From assembly GCA_024224995.1 (NCBI GenBank), contig JAAENB010000330.1, forward strand, positions 1 through 27,241: 27,241 nucleotides of DNA, read 5' to 3'. Shown in pieces: positions 1 to 8,065 of the stretch. The translations under genes and the position numbers were made by a program. This stretch comes from a bacterium. Lineage in GTDB: Bacteria; Spirochaetota; UBA4802; UBA5550. The number at the start of each line of letters is the position of its first letter. Within the stretch, counting starts at the first letter, position 1. Under the pieces are notes generated by a model. That model had not been told where the DNA came from. It saw only the letters and a program-made list of their open reading frames with translations, and did not search any database.

Positions 1-59
1 CAATCCAAAGAGCCCATGCTTCTACGCCCGCGCACAAGCAAAAAGAGTTTCTTGAGAGA

Positions 60-106
60 GGCCCATCACCTCAGAGCTCTTTATAAGAGCTCTGAGGTGA
101 TGGGCC
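60..106. repeat. Perfect palindrome, copy 1 of a dispersed GAGCTC-centred repeat
   Basis: Two 22-bp arms (60-81 and 85-106) are exact reverse complements around a 3-nt loop. The inner core (CCTCAGAGCTCTT / AAGAGCTCTGAGG) recurs at 20175-20209, and half of it at 23597-23620. No T-run follows on either strand, so it is not a classical terminator. It lies between the window edge and psd. A REP- or MITE-like dispersed palindrome is the best description. Confidence 0.8.
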
Positions 107-192
107 AAATCAAATTTAATTCTTGACAACTCACCAACCTGGTTAAACTTTTATTCTTAATCAAAATAAAGTAATTTTAAATGGAAACCTAA

Positions 193-1047
193 ATGGAAGA
201 AAAAAAAACAATATCGATATTTATATTTAAAATAATTCCCCAATGCTTCATTTCACGGCTATTCGGGAGCTTAACCCGCATCCCCTTTCCCCGGTCTTTT
301 CTCAACTGGATTATCGAGTGGTACACCCGCAGTTTTGAGATCAAAACAGAAGAATATATAACTCCCGAAGGCGGATTTAAAAATTTTGATATGTTTTTCA
401 CCAGGCTGCTTAAAAAGGGCGTCCATAAAATAGACAACTCCCCTAAAGCCATTGTATCCCCGGTCGACGCCCGGATTGATCAATACGGCAAGATCGAAGA
501 CCGGACCCTGATCCAGGCAAAGGGGCTCGATTATTCCCTTTCCGACCTGGTGCCTTCGGATTCGGCACAACATTTCAAAGACGGTCACTTCATGACCCTG
601 TATCTTTCACCATCCGATTATCACCGCATACATTCTCCTGTTAGCGGCAGAATTACCGGGTATTTCAATATTCCGGGCCGCCTTTTCACTGTTCAGGAAT
701 ATATGGTAAAAAATCTAAAAAATCTTTTCCCCAGGAACGAGCGGCTTATTAGTTATGTTGATAGCGGTTCCGGCATGGCAGGAGTCTGCAAAGTAGGCGC
801 CCTGAACGTGGGAAGAATATCCATATCTCATGGCGATATAATTACCAACAAAACCTTCAGATCCAGGAAAGAAGTCCTTTACCCTGAAACCGAAAGGCCG
901 GAAATCGCAAAAGGCGATGAACTGGGAATCTTCCATCTTGGCTCCACGATAATTCTACTCTTCCAGAAAGACATGATGACGTTTGATGATATCGCCATTG
1001 GCACGAAGGTTCGAATGGGAGAACGTATCGGTTCGTTGAAAGCCTGA
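193..1047 (+). CDS. psd: Phosphatidylserine decarboxylase proenzyme
   Basis: Converts phosphatidylserine to phosphatidylethanolamine at the inner membrane, using a pyruvoyl group made by self-cleavage. The 284-residue length fits the family. The self-cleavage motif LGST is at residues 249-252, with Ser251 the expected pyruvoyl precursor. The protease triad is completed by Asp92 (in SPVDAR) and His147 (in RIHSP), matching the E. coli Asp/His/Ser arrangement in spacing. The N-terminal 50 residues hold hydrophobic stretches that may act as membrane contact. The start at ATG 193 follows an in-frame-blocked ATG at 181 (two codons, then stop). The ribosome site is weak. A TTGACA lies at 123-128, but I see no well-spaced -10. 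The gene stands alone ahead of the next promoter. Confidence 0.93.
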   Translation: MEEKKTISIFIFKIIPQCFISRLFGSLTRIPFPRSFLNWIIEWYTRSFEIKTEEYITPEGGFKNFDMFFTRLLKKGVHKIDNSPKAIVSPVDARIDQYGKIEDRTLIQAKGLDYSLSDLVPSDSAQHFKDGHFMTLYLSPSDYHRIHSPVSGRITGYFNIPGRLFTVQEYMVKNLKNLFPRNERLISYVDSGSGMAGVCKVGALNVGRISISHGDIITNKTFRSRKEVLYPETERPEIAKGDELGIFHLGSTIILLFQKDMMTFDDIAIGTKVRMGERIGSLKA

Positions 1048-1097
1048 GTCTCTACCCGGGGCCTGCCCCACCGGCAAAAGAGCCCCGAAAAAAGTAC

Positions 1098-1126
1098 TTG
1101 CTATGCAATATTCCCTATGATATAAT
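1098..1126 (+). promoter_or_regulatory. Sigma70-type promoter of the cytidylate-kinase-like operon
   Basis: TTGCTA (1098-1103), a 17-bp spacer and a perfect TATAAT (1121-1126). The expected start of transcription near 1133 places the hairpin at 1136-1168 at the very 5' end of the message. Confidence 0.7.
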
Positions 1127-1135
1127 TATCACTTC

Positions 1136-1168
1136 TACTTCCTTTTTGTATAGTACAAAAAGGAAGTA
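1136..1168 (+). promoter_or_regulatory. Perfect 15-bp inverted repeat at the predicted transcript 5' end
   Basis: Arms TACTTCCTTTTTGTA and TACAAAAAGGAAGTA flank a 3-nt TAG loop, immediately after the predicted +1 of the 1196 operon and 27 nt before its start codon. It may be a repressor operator or a 5' mRNA stem-loop. The T-rich arm is on the left, so it does not look like a terminator for the + strand. Confidence 0.6.
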
Positions 1169-1195
1169 CCATATACATATACCAGGAGGAATATT

Positions 1196-1921
1196 ATGCC
1201 ATACTCAGCAATGGATAAATATATAAATTCCCAGGTTAGTTACTGGAAAAGCCAGAAAGAGAAAGTAAGCACCAAGGAAGAAGTATTGGTTACTCCCTAT
1301 GTAACCGTATCACGGGAATACGGCTGTGGGGGCTATGATGTGGCGGTAGAACTTATTCGGCTCATCAACGAAGAATTCAAACCCGAGCCGGTCTGGGCTG
1401 CCTATGACCGCAAACTTCTTGAGAAAGTTATGACCGATATGGGATTGTCATCAAGCTTAACCGAGACCCTTACAAATAACGCTCGAAAGCACGTAACAAA
1501 CCTCATCCAGACAACATTCAGCAAGTTTCCTCCACAGGTAGCAGTATACAAAAAACTTGTTGAAACAATCGGCCTTCTTGCGGCAAATGGAAACGTGGTA
1601 ATAGTAGGAAGAGCCGCTAATGTAATCACCAGGAATATTCGGCACATTTCAGGCGGATACCATGTCCGGATTGTAGCTCCTATGGAATGGAGAGCGGAAC
1701 AAATGGCCGAGAAACAGAATCTCAGTAAAAAAGAAGCAACTAAAATGATTACCGAAAAAAGTAAAGAACGAGGGAGCTTCTTAAAGGAATTTGTTAAATT
1801 TGACGTGGAAAATCCCCATAATTACCATATGTATATTAACAATTCCGAACATTCAAACGAGGAAGCAGCACGACTCATTCTTGAAGGAATGAAAATAAAG
1901 GAGTTGCTGGCAATAAAATAA
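1196..1921 (+). CDS. Cytidylate-kinase-like P-loop protein
   Basis: Resembles the cytidylate-kinase-like family (Pfam Cytidylate_kin2 type), which are P-loop proteins of mostly undefined substrate. The N-terminal nucleotide-binding segment reads VSREYGCGGYDVA (about residues 38-50), a variant P-loop typical of this family. GRAANVIT (about 137-144) and an Arg/Lys-rich lid-like region (about 160-200, with MAEKQNLSKKEA) follow. At 241 residues it is close to the family's usual length. A strong AGGAGG lies 7-8 nt before ATG 1196. It heads an operon with the genes at 1923, 2413 and 2892. The true substrate is unknown, and the canonical cmk role should not be assumed. Confidence 0.75.
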   Translation: MPYSAMDKYINSQVSYWKSQKEKVSTKEEVLVTPYVTVSREYGCGGYDVAVELIRLINEEFKPEPVWAAYDRKLLEKVMTDMGLSSSLTETLTNNARKHVTNLIQTTFSKFPPQVAVYKKLVETIGLLAANGNVVIVGRAANVITRNIRHISGGYHVRIVAPMEWRAEQMAEKQNLSKKEATKMITEKSKERGSFLKEFVKFDVENPHNYHMYINNSEHSNEEAARLILEGMKIKELLAIK

Positions 1922-1922
1922 C

Positions 1923-2426
1923 ATGGATAGTACAAATTCCCAAATCTTTGAAATGAGAAGGGATGCTCTATATTTTGATACAAGTAAGTCTATTATATTA
2001 TGTAAATCCTTAAAGGATAACAAAAATCGCTGGGTAAAAAAAACACATGATGTTTATTCAATAACCAGCATACTGGAAGATTCCGCGAAGTTCTATATCG
2101 CGGGAGAAACAGACGAAGAGAGCGGGCAGTTTTTGGCCCTGGATAAAAAAGACGGCTCAACCCTGTGGTATATACCGGGACGGGCCTTTTTCCAGCAGCT
2201 CTTTGATGAGTATCTTTATATTATTTTCGCGGATGAAAAAAAAGCATTCTATTTGATTAAAGCGGCAAAACCCGATGGAAGCAAAATCTGGCATCACGAA
2301 GTCAGAGAAGATCTGGTTAAATACAGTTTTCGAAAGGACAGGATATTGCTGACATATTCATCGAACGATGAAGAAATAATTTCCCCGGTTACCGGAAAGG
2401 ATATATCAAATTATGCTAAACTATAG
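1923..2426 (+). CDS. PQQ-like beta-propeller-type protein, function unknown
   Basis: A 167-residue protein without a signal peptide, starting one base after the stop of the upstream gene and so translationally coupled. Two segments carry the AxDxxxGxxxW signature of PQQ-like propeller blades: one around residues 70-82 (LALDKKDGSTLW) and a degenerate one around 112-124 (AAKPDGSKIW). The protein is far too short for a full propeller, so it could be a partial propeller or only a few blades. Its 3' end overlaps the next gene by 14 bp. I do not recognise a specific function. Confidence 0.6.
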   Translation: MDSTNSQIFEMRRDALYFDTSKSIILCKSLKDNKNRWVKKTHDVYSITSILEDSAKFYIAGETDEESGQFLALDKKDGSTLWYIPGRAFFQQLFDEYLYIIFADEKKAFYLIKAAKPDGSKIWHHEVREDLVKYSFRKDRILLTYSSNDEEIISPVTGKDISNYAKL

Positions 2427-2877
2427 AATAGAGGACGCTTCAAAAGCTCTTGCGGTAGCACGCTCGCTGAACAATTATTCATCACCGTTTAGAATTATTG
2501 GCGGCTACCGGCTCATTGACAATGGTCTTGAGCCCGAAGCCACAGTCCAGATCGAAGCGAATGGACAGGTTATACATGAAGCATCTACCGGTAATGGTCC
2601 TGTTGACGCCCTGGCATCGGTGTTAAAAAAAGGACTTTCACCGCTTTTTCCTGGTATAAAAAAAATAAAATTGATTGATTACCGGGCAAATATACTGGAT
2701 GCCAGCAGAGGAACCAGGACCGAAGTTGAAGTAACTATTATTTTTACCGATGGGGAAATAGTATGGAAGGTGTATCACCTGTCTGAGAATATCAACATAG
2801 CTTCTTTCCGTGTTCTGGTTGATGGTTTTGAATATGCCATACTCATGGAAAATGAACCGGGCAAAATAGACAGTTAA
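2413..2877 (+). CDS. Free-standing LeuA/CimA-type allosteric (dimerisation) domain
   Basis: Residues about 28-148 resemble the C-terminal regulatory domain of 2-isopropylmalate and citramalate synthases. Visible hallmarks are EATVQIEANGQ, the STGNGPVDALASVLKK loop-helix, IKLIDYRANIL, a GTRTEVEV strand and the closing ENINIASFRVLVDGFEYAI helix. In the enzymes this domain binds leucine or isoleucine. Here the catalytic TIM barrel is absent and the protein is only 154 residues. The start at ATG 2413 is preceded by AAAGGA (about 11 nt upstream) and overlaps the previous gene by 14 bp. It may be an orphan amino-acid sensor or a trans-acting subunit, which is inference. The domain assignment is by eye but fairly distinctive. 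Confidence 0.75.
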   Translation: MLNYRIEDASKALAVARSLNNYSSPFRIIGGYRLIDNGLEPEATVQIEANGQVIHEASTGNGPVDALASVLKKGLSPLFPGIKKIKLIDYRANILDASRGTRTEVEVTIIFTDGEIVWKVYHLSENINIASFRVLVDGFEYAILMENEPGKIDS

Positions 2878-2891
2878 GGAGTTCTGCGACA

Positions 2892-3227
2892 ATGGTTGAT
2901 CTAAATATTGAAACAAAAGGAAATATTATTATTATGCATATTAGCGGTGCATTCAATATTGAAACCATGACAACAATTGAAAATGGGTGGAAAGAACAGA
3001 TAGAAAAAAAACCCGAAGTTATTGCTATTAATTGCAGGAAAATAGACCAGATAGACTCAACAGCAATAGGAGCCCTGGTTCGCTACCTGAATATTTCCAT
3101 GAAACATAACATAGCCCTGATCTTTTACGACCTTAACGAAACAATACAGGAACTCTTTGAAACGTCAAAGCTCAACAAATTTTTCACCATCATGGACCTG
3201 GCTGAATTCGAAAGGACATACCTCTAA
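2892..3227 (+). CDS. STAS-domain anti-sigma factor antagonist
   Basis: A 111-residue single STAS domain of the SpoIIAA/RsbV type. The phosphorylatable serine is Ser56 in IDSTAIGAL, and the order of strands and helices (NIIIMHISGAF, VIAINCRKID, IALIFYDL) fits the fold. Such proteins switch partner by being phosphorylated by an HPK-like kinase and dephosphorylated by a PP2C phosphatase. Neither partner is in this window. AAGGAG lies 11-12 nt before ATG 2892, and a 14-bp gap from the upstream gene suggests co-transcription. It converges on the large TPR gene with only 12 bp between the two ends. Confidence 0.88.
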   Translation: MVDLNIETKGNIIIMHISGAFNIETMTTIENGWKEQIEKKPEVIAINCRKIDQIDSTAIGALVRYLNISMKHNIALIFYDLNETIQELFETSKLNKFFTIMDLAEFERTYL

Positions 3228-3239
3228 AATGAAGCGGGA

Positions 3240-6200
3240 CTATCGCAAATCTTCCCGGTAAATATCAACGCTGTACGGAATGCCTTCATCTAAGACGGGT
3301 TCTCCTCTTTTATTTCCCGGCCGCAATAACTTCGCGAGATTTACCCTGGCATATTCATTCTCTTTTTCAATTCTTTTGGCGTAATCAACAGCTCTCCAGT
3401 AACTGAGGCTGCTTTCACGTTCATTGTCCTGAACCTGGTACACAACACCCAGATTATTATAGACAGTAGCCAGGGACTGGAACAGTTTTATGTGCCTCTT
3501 GTTTGAAGGCACCGGCATTTTTACTTTTTCCGCTTCCATCTCAAACAGAGATATGAGCTTTAAATATTCCCCTTTACTTTCTTCATAGTTTTGTATATGA
3601 TAATAAGAGTTCCCCAGCGCGATCATTAGTTCCGGACTTTTCACAAAATCTTCATACAGGTGAAGCCATTGGTCCAGAGCCTTACCATACGATTTATTCA
3701 TATAATAGATTCGTCCCAGGTTATAGTTCACTTCGGAAGAAGAATACCCTTTTTTCAGGGCTAATTCATACCGTTTTTGTGCGGCAGCATAATTTGCCAT
3801 TCTAGCCTCTTCATTCCGGATCAATTCATCCTCAATACTGTCATTGCTGCGATTAGTGGGTTTGACCTTGTCGAAAAAATAATAAAAAATATTTCCCAGG
3901 AGAGCATGGGATTTCCCTATTTCCTCAGTCTCTTTATAAAAATTTTCTTTTGTAAAAGAAGGTTGATTGTTATATGCTTTTGTTGCCCTGAACAAATAGT
4001 CATATGCCTTCACCGGGTTCCTGGTATAAGAATAGTATTCCCCTGTTAAATGAAGAGCACCAAAGAAATTTGAGTCTATTCCTTCCGATCCCAGGGCCTT
4101 ATCCAGGTAGCGTTTCATCTCCTGGTAGTTTCCCTGGGCCTTATGGAGCCGGGCATAATGCAGCTGAAGCGGCGGATATGTATCATCACGCTTGTTCAAC
4201 GATTTTAGAACCGCCCGAACAGCAGGATACGTATTGTCATCATCATCTTTATACTTTTTCGAAAGGACTCCGTAATCTATTCGGACATTGCTGTCGCCTT
4301 TTTTTCGTTTATCCAGGTAATAGGACGCAAGTTTTCCAAGCAGGGGAGATGGAAGCTCATGAACCATATCTTTATACTTCAGATCCGTATTTATCCTGAC
4401 AACTTCTTTAAAGTTGTCTCTTTCAACATTAAGGTTCAACAGCCCGGAATATCCTTCAACCGAATCCTCATTTGCCTTTAACATATCCTTGTAAAACTTT
4501 TCAGCGTGAAGATATTCACCCTGGTCAAAATAAGCGTTCCCAATACCATGGAGGGCCGTTATATTTCCCGGATCTACCAGCAATGCTTTCCGGTACATGC
4601 CAATAGCAGTTTCCAGCCTGGTTCTTTCTCCCTTTTCCGGGGTCTTCCCATTAAAATACCAGCCGGGAACACTGGATTTTATATCGCGATACTTTTTCTT
4701 CGGAACCTTCGCGTAAAATTGGCCAAGGTTATTCAGCGTACCCACATTGGTTCGATCAAGCTCATATGCTTTATTCAGATTCTTCAGGGCTTCTTTATGT
4801 TCCGCGTACTCTTCCCTTCCCATATAGGCTTTACCGAATTCATTATAGCCGTAAATATACTCTTCTTTATTAAAGCCGCCCACGGTGCCGAGTATTTCTT
4901 TGGCCTCATCAAATTTTTTCTCGGCAGCAGCATAATTTTTGGGCAGATCCATGGGATCAACCCCTTCTGTTGCAATTATTGCAGCTCCTTCCCGGATCAG
5001 GTCCTTTGCCTTCCAGGGCCTGTATAAAAACAGGTACACCAGAACTGTTAATACAAGGGTTATTATTGCCGCGGCCCCGAATATCTTGGTTCGTTTTAAA
5101 AGTTTCTTCTGCCGCTCAAGTCCTTCCCTGGTATATTCGGGACGGGCCGCGATTACTTTTCTCCGGGCTTTACCCGGCTCAGCAGAAACATCAATTGAGG
5201 TTCCCAGCTTATCTTCAAGAAAGCTGTGTATTATCCGCTCCGGTCTGCCGGCAATGATAATATCTACCAGTTCCCTGGTTTCACTGTCGGGAAGCTGATC
5301 ATTAATAACCGCATGCTTAATAGCCTGGACCAGGGCGGGACTAAACAGAGCTATGGCTTTTTTCAGCTTTTTCAGTTCATCATCAGAAAGCTCAAACGGC
5401 TCTTCACCACCGGGCACCTCATCGATCTCTCCGGGAATATCTTCAATTTCAGGAAGATCCGCGGTAAAATCATCATCATCCTCAAGAGGCTCAATCATTA
5501 AAGAATCATCTTCCGGCCGTTCCTCCGTGAATGACGCGGCCGGTTCTCCGGAATCAACTTCTTCTCCAGGATCAATGTCCGGAAGCCCATCATCAAAAGA
5601 GTCTTCAGCTCCCGGTTCATCAATATCTTCGATGTCTTCGATGCCTTCTATGCCGTCCAGACCGGCAAGATCTTCTCCTTCATCTTCCACCGGTGCTGCG
5701 GATATTTCTTCCAGCTCATCTCCAATAGAGTCCACATCATCGGAAATATCTCCGGGTCCAATAGAATCAAGATCAAGGTCAGGAATATCGGATTCTGCTG
5801 CTTCAGGGATCTCCCCGGCATCTTCCATTGATATATCCGAAAGATTCGGGATATCATCCTCCGAATCCATATCCATGCTTACTGCTCCCGGTTCTTCAAA
5901 TGACTCGTCCGGGTCAATATCTTCAAGATCTCCCGAGGGTTCTTCTTCCTCAAATCCACCATCCAGGTACTCTTCATCAGCAATATCCTGAACATCAAGA
6001 GATTCCGGTTCGTCACTGAGGAGATCATCAAGCTGTTCAAGAGGAGAACCAAGCGTTTTTTTAGCTGCTTCTGCCGTAGATTCCTCTATTCCGGCATCAT
6101 CGAGTCCTTCAACATCATCGAGTCCTTCAATATCTTCGAGCCCTTCAACATCATCAAGTCCTTCAACATCATCAAGGCCTTCAACATCATCAAGGCCTTC

Positions 6201-6926
6201 AACATCATCGAGGCCTTCAACATCATCGAGGCCTTCAACATCATCGAGGCCTTCAACATCATCAAGGCCTTCAACATCATCAAGGCCTTCAACATCATCA
6301 AGGCCTTCAACATCATCAAGGCCTTCAACATCATCGAGTCCTTCAACATCATCGAGTCCCTCAACATCATCGAGTCCCTCAACATCATCGAGTCCCTCAA
6401 TATCATTGAGTCCCTCAATATCATCGAGTCCCTCAATATCATCGAGTCCCTCAATATCTTCGAGCCCCTCAGGGGCAGCTGCTTCGGGTTCATCAATTTC
6501 TTGAATGAGATCGGTTATATCCTCAATCTCCTCAATTTCCTCTATTCCGTCATCCGTAAGCTCTTCAATGCCGGCAGTATCATCAATATCAAGAATATCA
6601 TCCACATCCGGCAGGTCTTCGGGAATATCCTCATCTATGGAATCGGCAGGTTCCGTACCGGAAGACGGGTCATCTATCGAAAGAAGGGTATCAAGATCTC
6701 CGCTGGGCAGGTCGAGATCTTCGGGTTCTCCCAGGCTCACGTCAGGGGAATCGTCAAAGGATTCATCATCCGGAGGACCAAACTCCTCCGGTTCACTTTC
6801 TTCAGCAGGAGTCTCAACTTCCGGTTCCGGAGGTGCGGCAAAAGACGCTTCAACAACATCAATTATCCGTCCTATCTCCTCAAGCTCTTCCGGAGTATAT
6901 TCAATTTTTTCTTCGGTATCACCCAT
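3240..6926 (-). CDS. Large acidic single-span TPR protein, possible flagellar collar-type protein
   Basis: A 1228-residue protein in three parts. Residues 1 to about 510 are extremely acidic and low-complexity, and include 20 tandem GLDDVE-like hexapeptides (about 153-273). After a short helical segment (about 510-580) and a basic stretch comes one membrane span (about 614-636, IFGAAAIITLVLTVLVYLF). The C-terminal 590 residues are rich in TPR motifs (for example NVGTLNNLGQFYAK, ALHGIGNAYFDQG, NYNLGRIYYMN). Basic residues before the span predict N-inside, with the TPR part in the periplasm. This architecture resembles the Borrelia flagellar collar TPR protein FlcA (BB0326). That link is inference from architecture and the spirochaete context, not alignment. 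The start follows GTGGGA, about 8 nt before the ATG. Confidence 0.85.
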   Translation of the reverse strand: MGDTEEKIEYTPEELEEIGRIIDVVEASFAAPPEPEVETPAEESEPEEFGPPDDESFDDSPDVSLGEPEDLDLPSGDLDTLLSIDDPSSGTEPADSIDEDIPEDLPDVDDILDIDDTAGIEELTDDGIEEIEEIEDITDLIQEIDEPEAAAPEGLEDIEGLDDIEGLDDIEGLNDIEGLDDVEGLDDVEGLDDVEGLDDVEGLDDVEGLDDVEGLDDVEGLDDVEGLDDVEGLDDVEGLDDVEGLDDVEGLDDVEGLDDVEGLEDIEGLDDVEGLDDAGIEESTAEAAKKTLGSPLEQLDDLLSDEPESLDVQDIADEEYLDGGFEEEEPSGDLEDIDPDESFEEPGAVSMDMDSEDDIPNLSDISMEDAGEIPEAAESDIPDLDLDSIGPGDISDDVDSIGDELEEISAAPVEDEGEDLAGLDGIEGIEDIEDIDEPGAEDSFDDGLPDIDPGEEVDSGEPAASFTEERPEDDSLMIEPLEDDDDFTADLPEIEDIPGEIDEVPGGEEPFELSDDELKKLKKAIALFSPALVQAIKHAVINDQLPDSETRELVDIIIAGRPERIIHSFLEDKLGTSIDVSAEPGKARRKVIAARPEYTREGLERQKKLLKRTKIFGAAAIITLVLTVLVYLFLYRPWKAKDLIREGAAIIATEGVDPMDLPKNYAAAEKKFDEAKEILGTVGGFNKEEYIYGYNEFGKAYMGREEYAEHKEALKNLNKAYELDRTNVGTLNNLGQFYAKVPKKKYRDIKSSVPGWYFNGKTPEKGERTRLETAIGMYRKALLVDPGNITALHGIGNAYFDQGEYLHAEKFYKDMLKANEDSVEGYSGLLNLNVERDNFKEVVRINTDLKYKDMVHELPSPLLGKLASYYLDKRKKGDSNVRIDYGVLSKKYKDDDDNTYPAVRAVLKSLNKRDDTYPPLQLHYARLHKAQGNYQEMKRYLDKALGSEGIDSNFFGALHLTGEYYSYTRNPVKAYDYLFRATKAYNNQPSFTKENFYKETEEIGKSHALLGNIFYYFFDKVKPTNRSNDSIEDELIRNEEARMANYAAAQKRYELALKKGYSSSEVNYNLGRIYYMNKSYGKALDQWLHLYEDFVKSPELMIALGNSYYHIQNYEESKGEYLKLISLFEMEAEKVKMPVPSNKRHIKLFQSLATVYNNLGVVYQVQDNERESSLSYWRAVDYAKRIEKENEYARVNLAKLLRPGNKRGEPVLDEGIPYSVDIYREDLR
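6109..6468 (-). repeat. 20 tandem 18-bp units coding GLDDVE-type hexapeptides
   Basis: Exactly 20 contiguous 18-bp units lie inside the 3240-6926 gene. Fifteen encode GLDDVE, and the rest encode GLDDIE, GLEDIE or GLNDIE. Third-position variants fall in blocks: runs of identical units (GAGGCC, AAGGCC, GAGTCC types) sit next to each other, as expected from recent unit duplication. A partial GLDDA unit borders it. The array keeps the frame, so copy-number change would lengthen or shorten the acidic region without breaking the gene. Confidence 0.97.
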
Positions 6927-7168
6927 GTATTAATCCCACTCTAAAAAGAAAGTATAACATTTACGTACAAAGAGACATAATCAGTAAATATTTATACATA
7001 AAAAAATCAATGATTTTATGTATAAAATCTACTTTTTTACGAATTTTACCCGTATTATGTCTTAATATTTTTTCTTTTATTATCGACATAATTAATATAA
7101 CTATAAACAGGCACGAAGAAGGTAATCGGTGGCCCATAGGGCCGGGTATTCGGTGATCGGTAAAAAAA
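6927..7168. other. Divergent intergenic region with an imperfect palindrome
   Basis: This 242-bp AT-rich region separates the TPR gene (-) from the CBM48 gene (+). It holds TTTATACATAAAA (6991-7003) paired with TTTTATGTATAAA (7014-7026), extended inward by ATCA/TGAT with a three-A bulge. A small GGCCC-ATA-GGGCC hairpin lies near 7132-7144. I could not assign a clean promoter for the + gene. The palindrome could be a shared operator. Confidence 0.5.
6951..6959 (-). promoter_or_regulatory. Possible extended -10 of the TPR gene
   Basis: On the minus strand TGTTATACT reads as an extended -10 (TGn plus TATACT), about 25 bp before the ATG at 6926. No matching -35 was found, so this is tentative. 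Confidence 0.35.
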
Positions 7169-7900
7169 ATGAAAAAAACTCTTACACTATTTATATTTTC
7201 CCTGCTGCTTCTGGGTTTTACTTCGGGTGATGATGATATCAAAACCGAATATTATTTTCGACTGAATAAGCTAAAAAAAGCCCAATCTCCGCAAAAAATG
7301 AAAATGATAATGATCGATAATCTTTCGAGCAGTAAATCCATTATTGTCAGAGGGATGCTCTTTACCTATAAGAACAGAGAAGCCGGGAATGTCCATATTT
7401 CCGGTTCTTTTTCGCAATGGAAAAAAAATAAAATGTCCCGCAATAAAAACGGAATATGGTATTACTTTCTCAAAGAATATGACGGGAACCGGAGAATTGA
7501 ATATAAATTCAATGTAGACGGTATCTGGGTCATGGACCCCAATAATTTCGACAATATGGATGATGGAAGCGGTTCCTTTGTGTCTGTTACGGAGACTATA
7601 AAAAGCTCTGAAGGCAAACAGGTAACCTTCCGCGTTGTGGAAAAAAATCTCGTTGAGTTCAGGACATACAGACCAAAAGCCCGGTTTATCTCTATTGTTG
7701 GGGACTTTAATAACTGGAATCCCGAAAATGATCTTCTAAAAAAAGGGACCGACGGTATATGGCGCTTGCGAAAACGGATCTCTTCCGGCACCTACCGGTA
7801 CAAATTCATCATAGATGGAAAATGGGTTTCCGATCTCTACAATAACAACTCAGGCTCCGACAGCACCGGGGATATTTGCTCAATATTAGAGGTTAAATAG
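7169..7900 (+). CDS. Exported protein with two CBM48/AMPK-type glycogen-binding modules
   Basis: A 243-residue protein with a signal peptide (residues 1 to about 19, no lipobox cysteine) and two E-set carbohydrate-binding modules of the AMPK-beta/isoamylase N-domain type. Module 1 (about 60-128) contains VHISGSFSQW, IEYKFNVDGIW and DPNN. Module 2 (about 158-228) contains ISIVGDFNNWNP, TYRYKFIIDGKWVSD and NN. Trp84, Trp120, Trp183 and Trp219 occupy the usual sugar-stacking positions. There is no catalytic domain. Known relatives of these modules bind alpha-glucans. Export makes a cytoplasmic glycogen role unlikely, so its periplasmic ligand is unclear. The ribosome site is weak (GGTGATCGG). 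It is apparently monocistronic. Confidence 0.85.
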   Translation: MKKTLTLFIFSLLLLGFTSGDDDIKTEYYFRLNKLKKAQSPQKMKMIMIDNLSSSKSIIVRGMLFTYKNREAGNVHISGSFSQWKKNKMSRNKNGIWYYFLKEYDGNRRIEYKFNVDGIWVMDPNNFDNMDDGSGSFVSVTETIKSSEGKQVTFRVVEKNLVEFRTYRPKARFISIVGDFNNWNPENDLLKKGTDGIWRLRKRISSGTYRYKFIIDGKWVSDLYNNNSGSDSTGDICSILEVK

Positions 7901-8065
7901 CAGCCCTCGATAAAAAATATCAAAATATCCCAATAAATTTGTTGCGTATAAAACAGAATCCATATTTATTGTATTGTGTATTGAAAAAAAGACAGGAAGA
8001 AGGAGAAACCCCCCTGGTTTTAGTATTGAAACCAAAAAGAAACCCACCGGGGCGGGTTGTCACAT

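Noticed and set aside
123..157. TTGACA before psd as a promoter
   Set aside because: No -10-like hexamer at 16-18 bp. The nearest AT-rich candidates are at about 15 or 23 bp.
1057..1087. CGGGGC/GCCCCG inverted repeat after psd as a terminator
   Set aside because: A 19-nt loop and an A-run instead of a T-run on the plus strand make a functional terminator for psd unlikely.
6109..6468. Regular 18-bp direct repeats that might suggest a CRISPR array
   Set aside because: Units are contiguous, without spacers, and keep an open frame encoding GLDDVE-like hexapeptides. It is a coding tandem repeat.
6505..6933. Serine-rich plus-strand open frame opposite the acidic region of the TPR gene
   Set aside because: It is the antisense shadow of Asp/Glu-rich codons, without start signals, and the minus-strand frame covers the whole gene.
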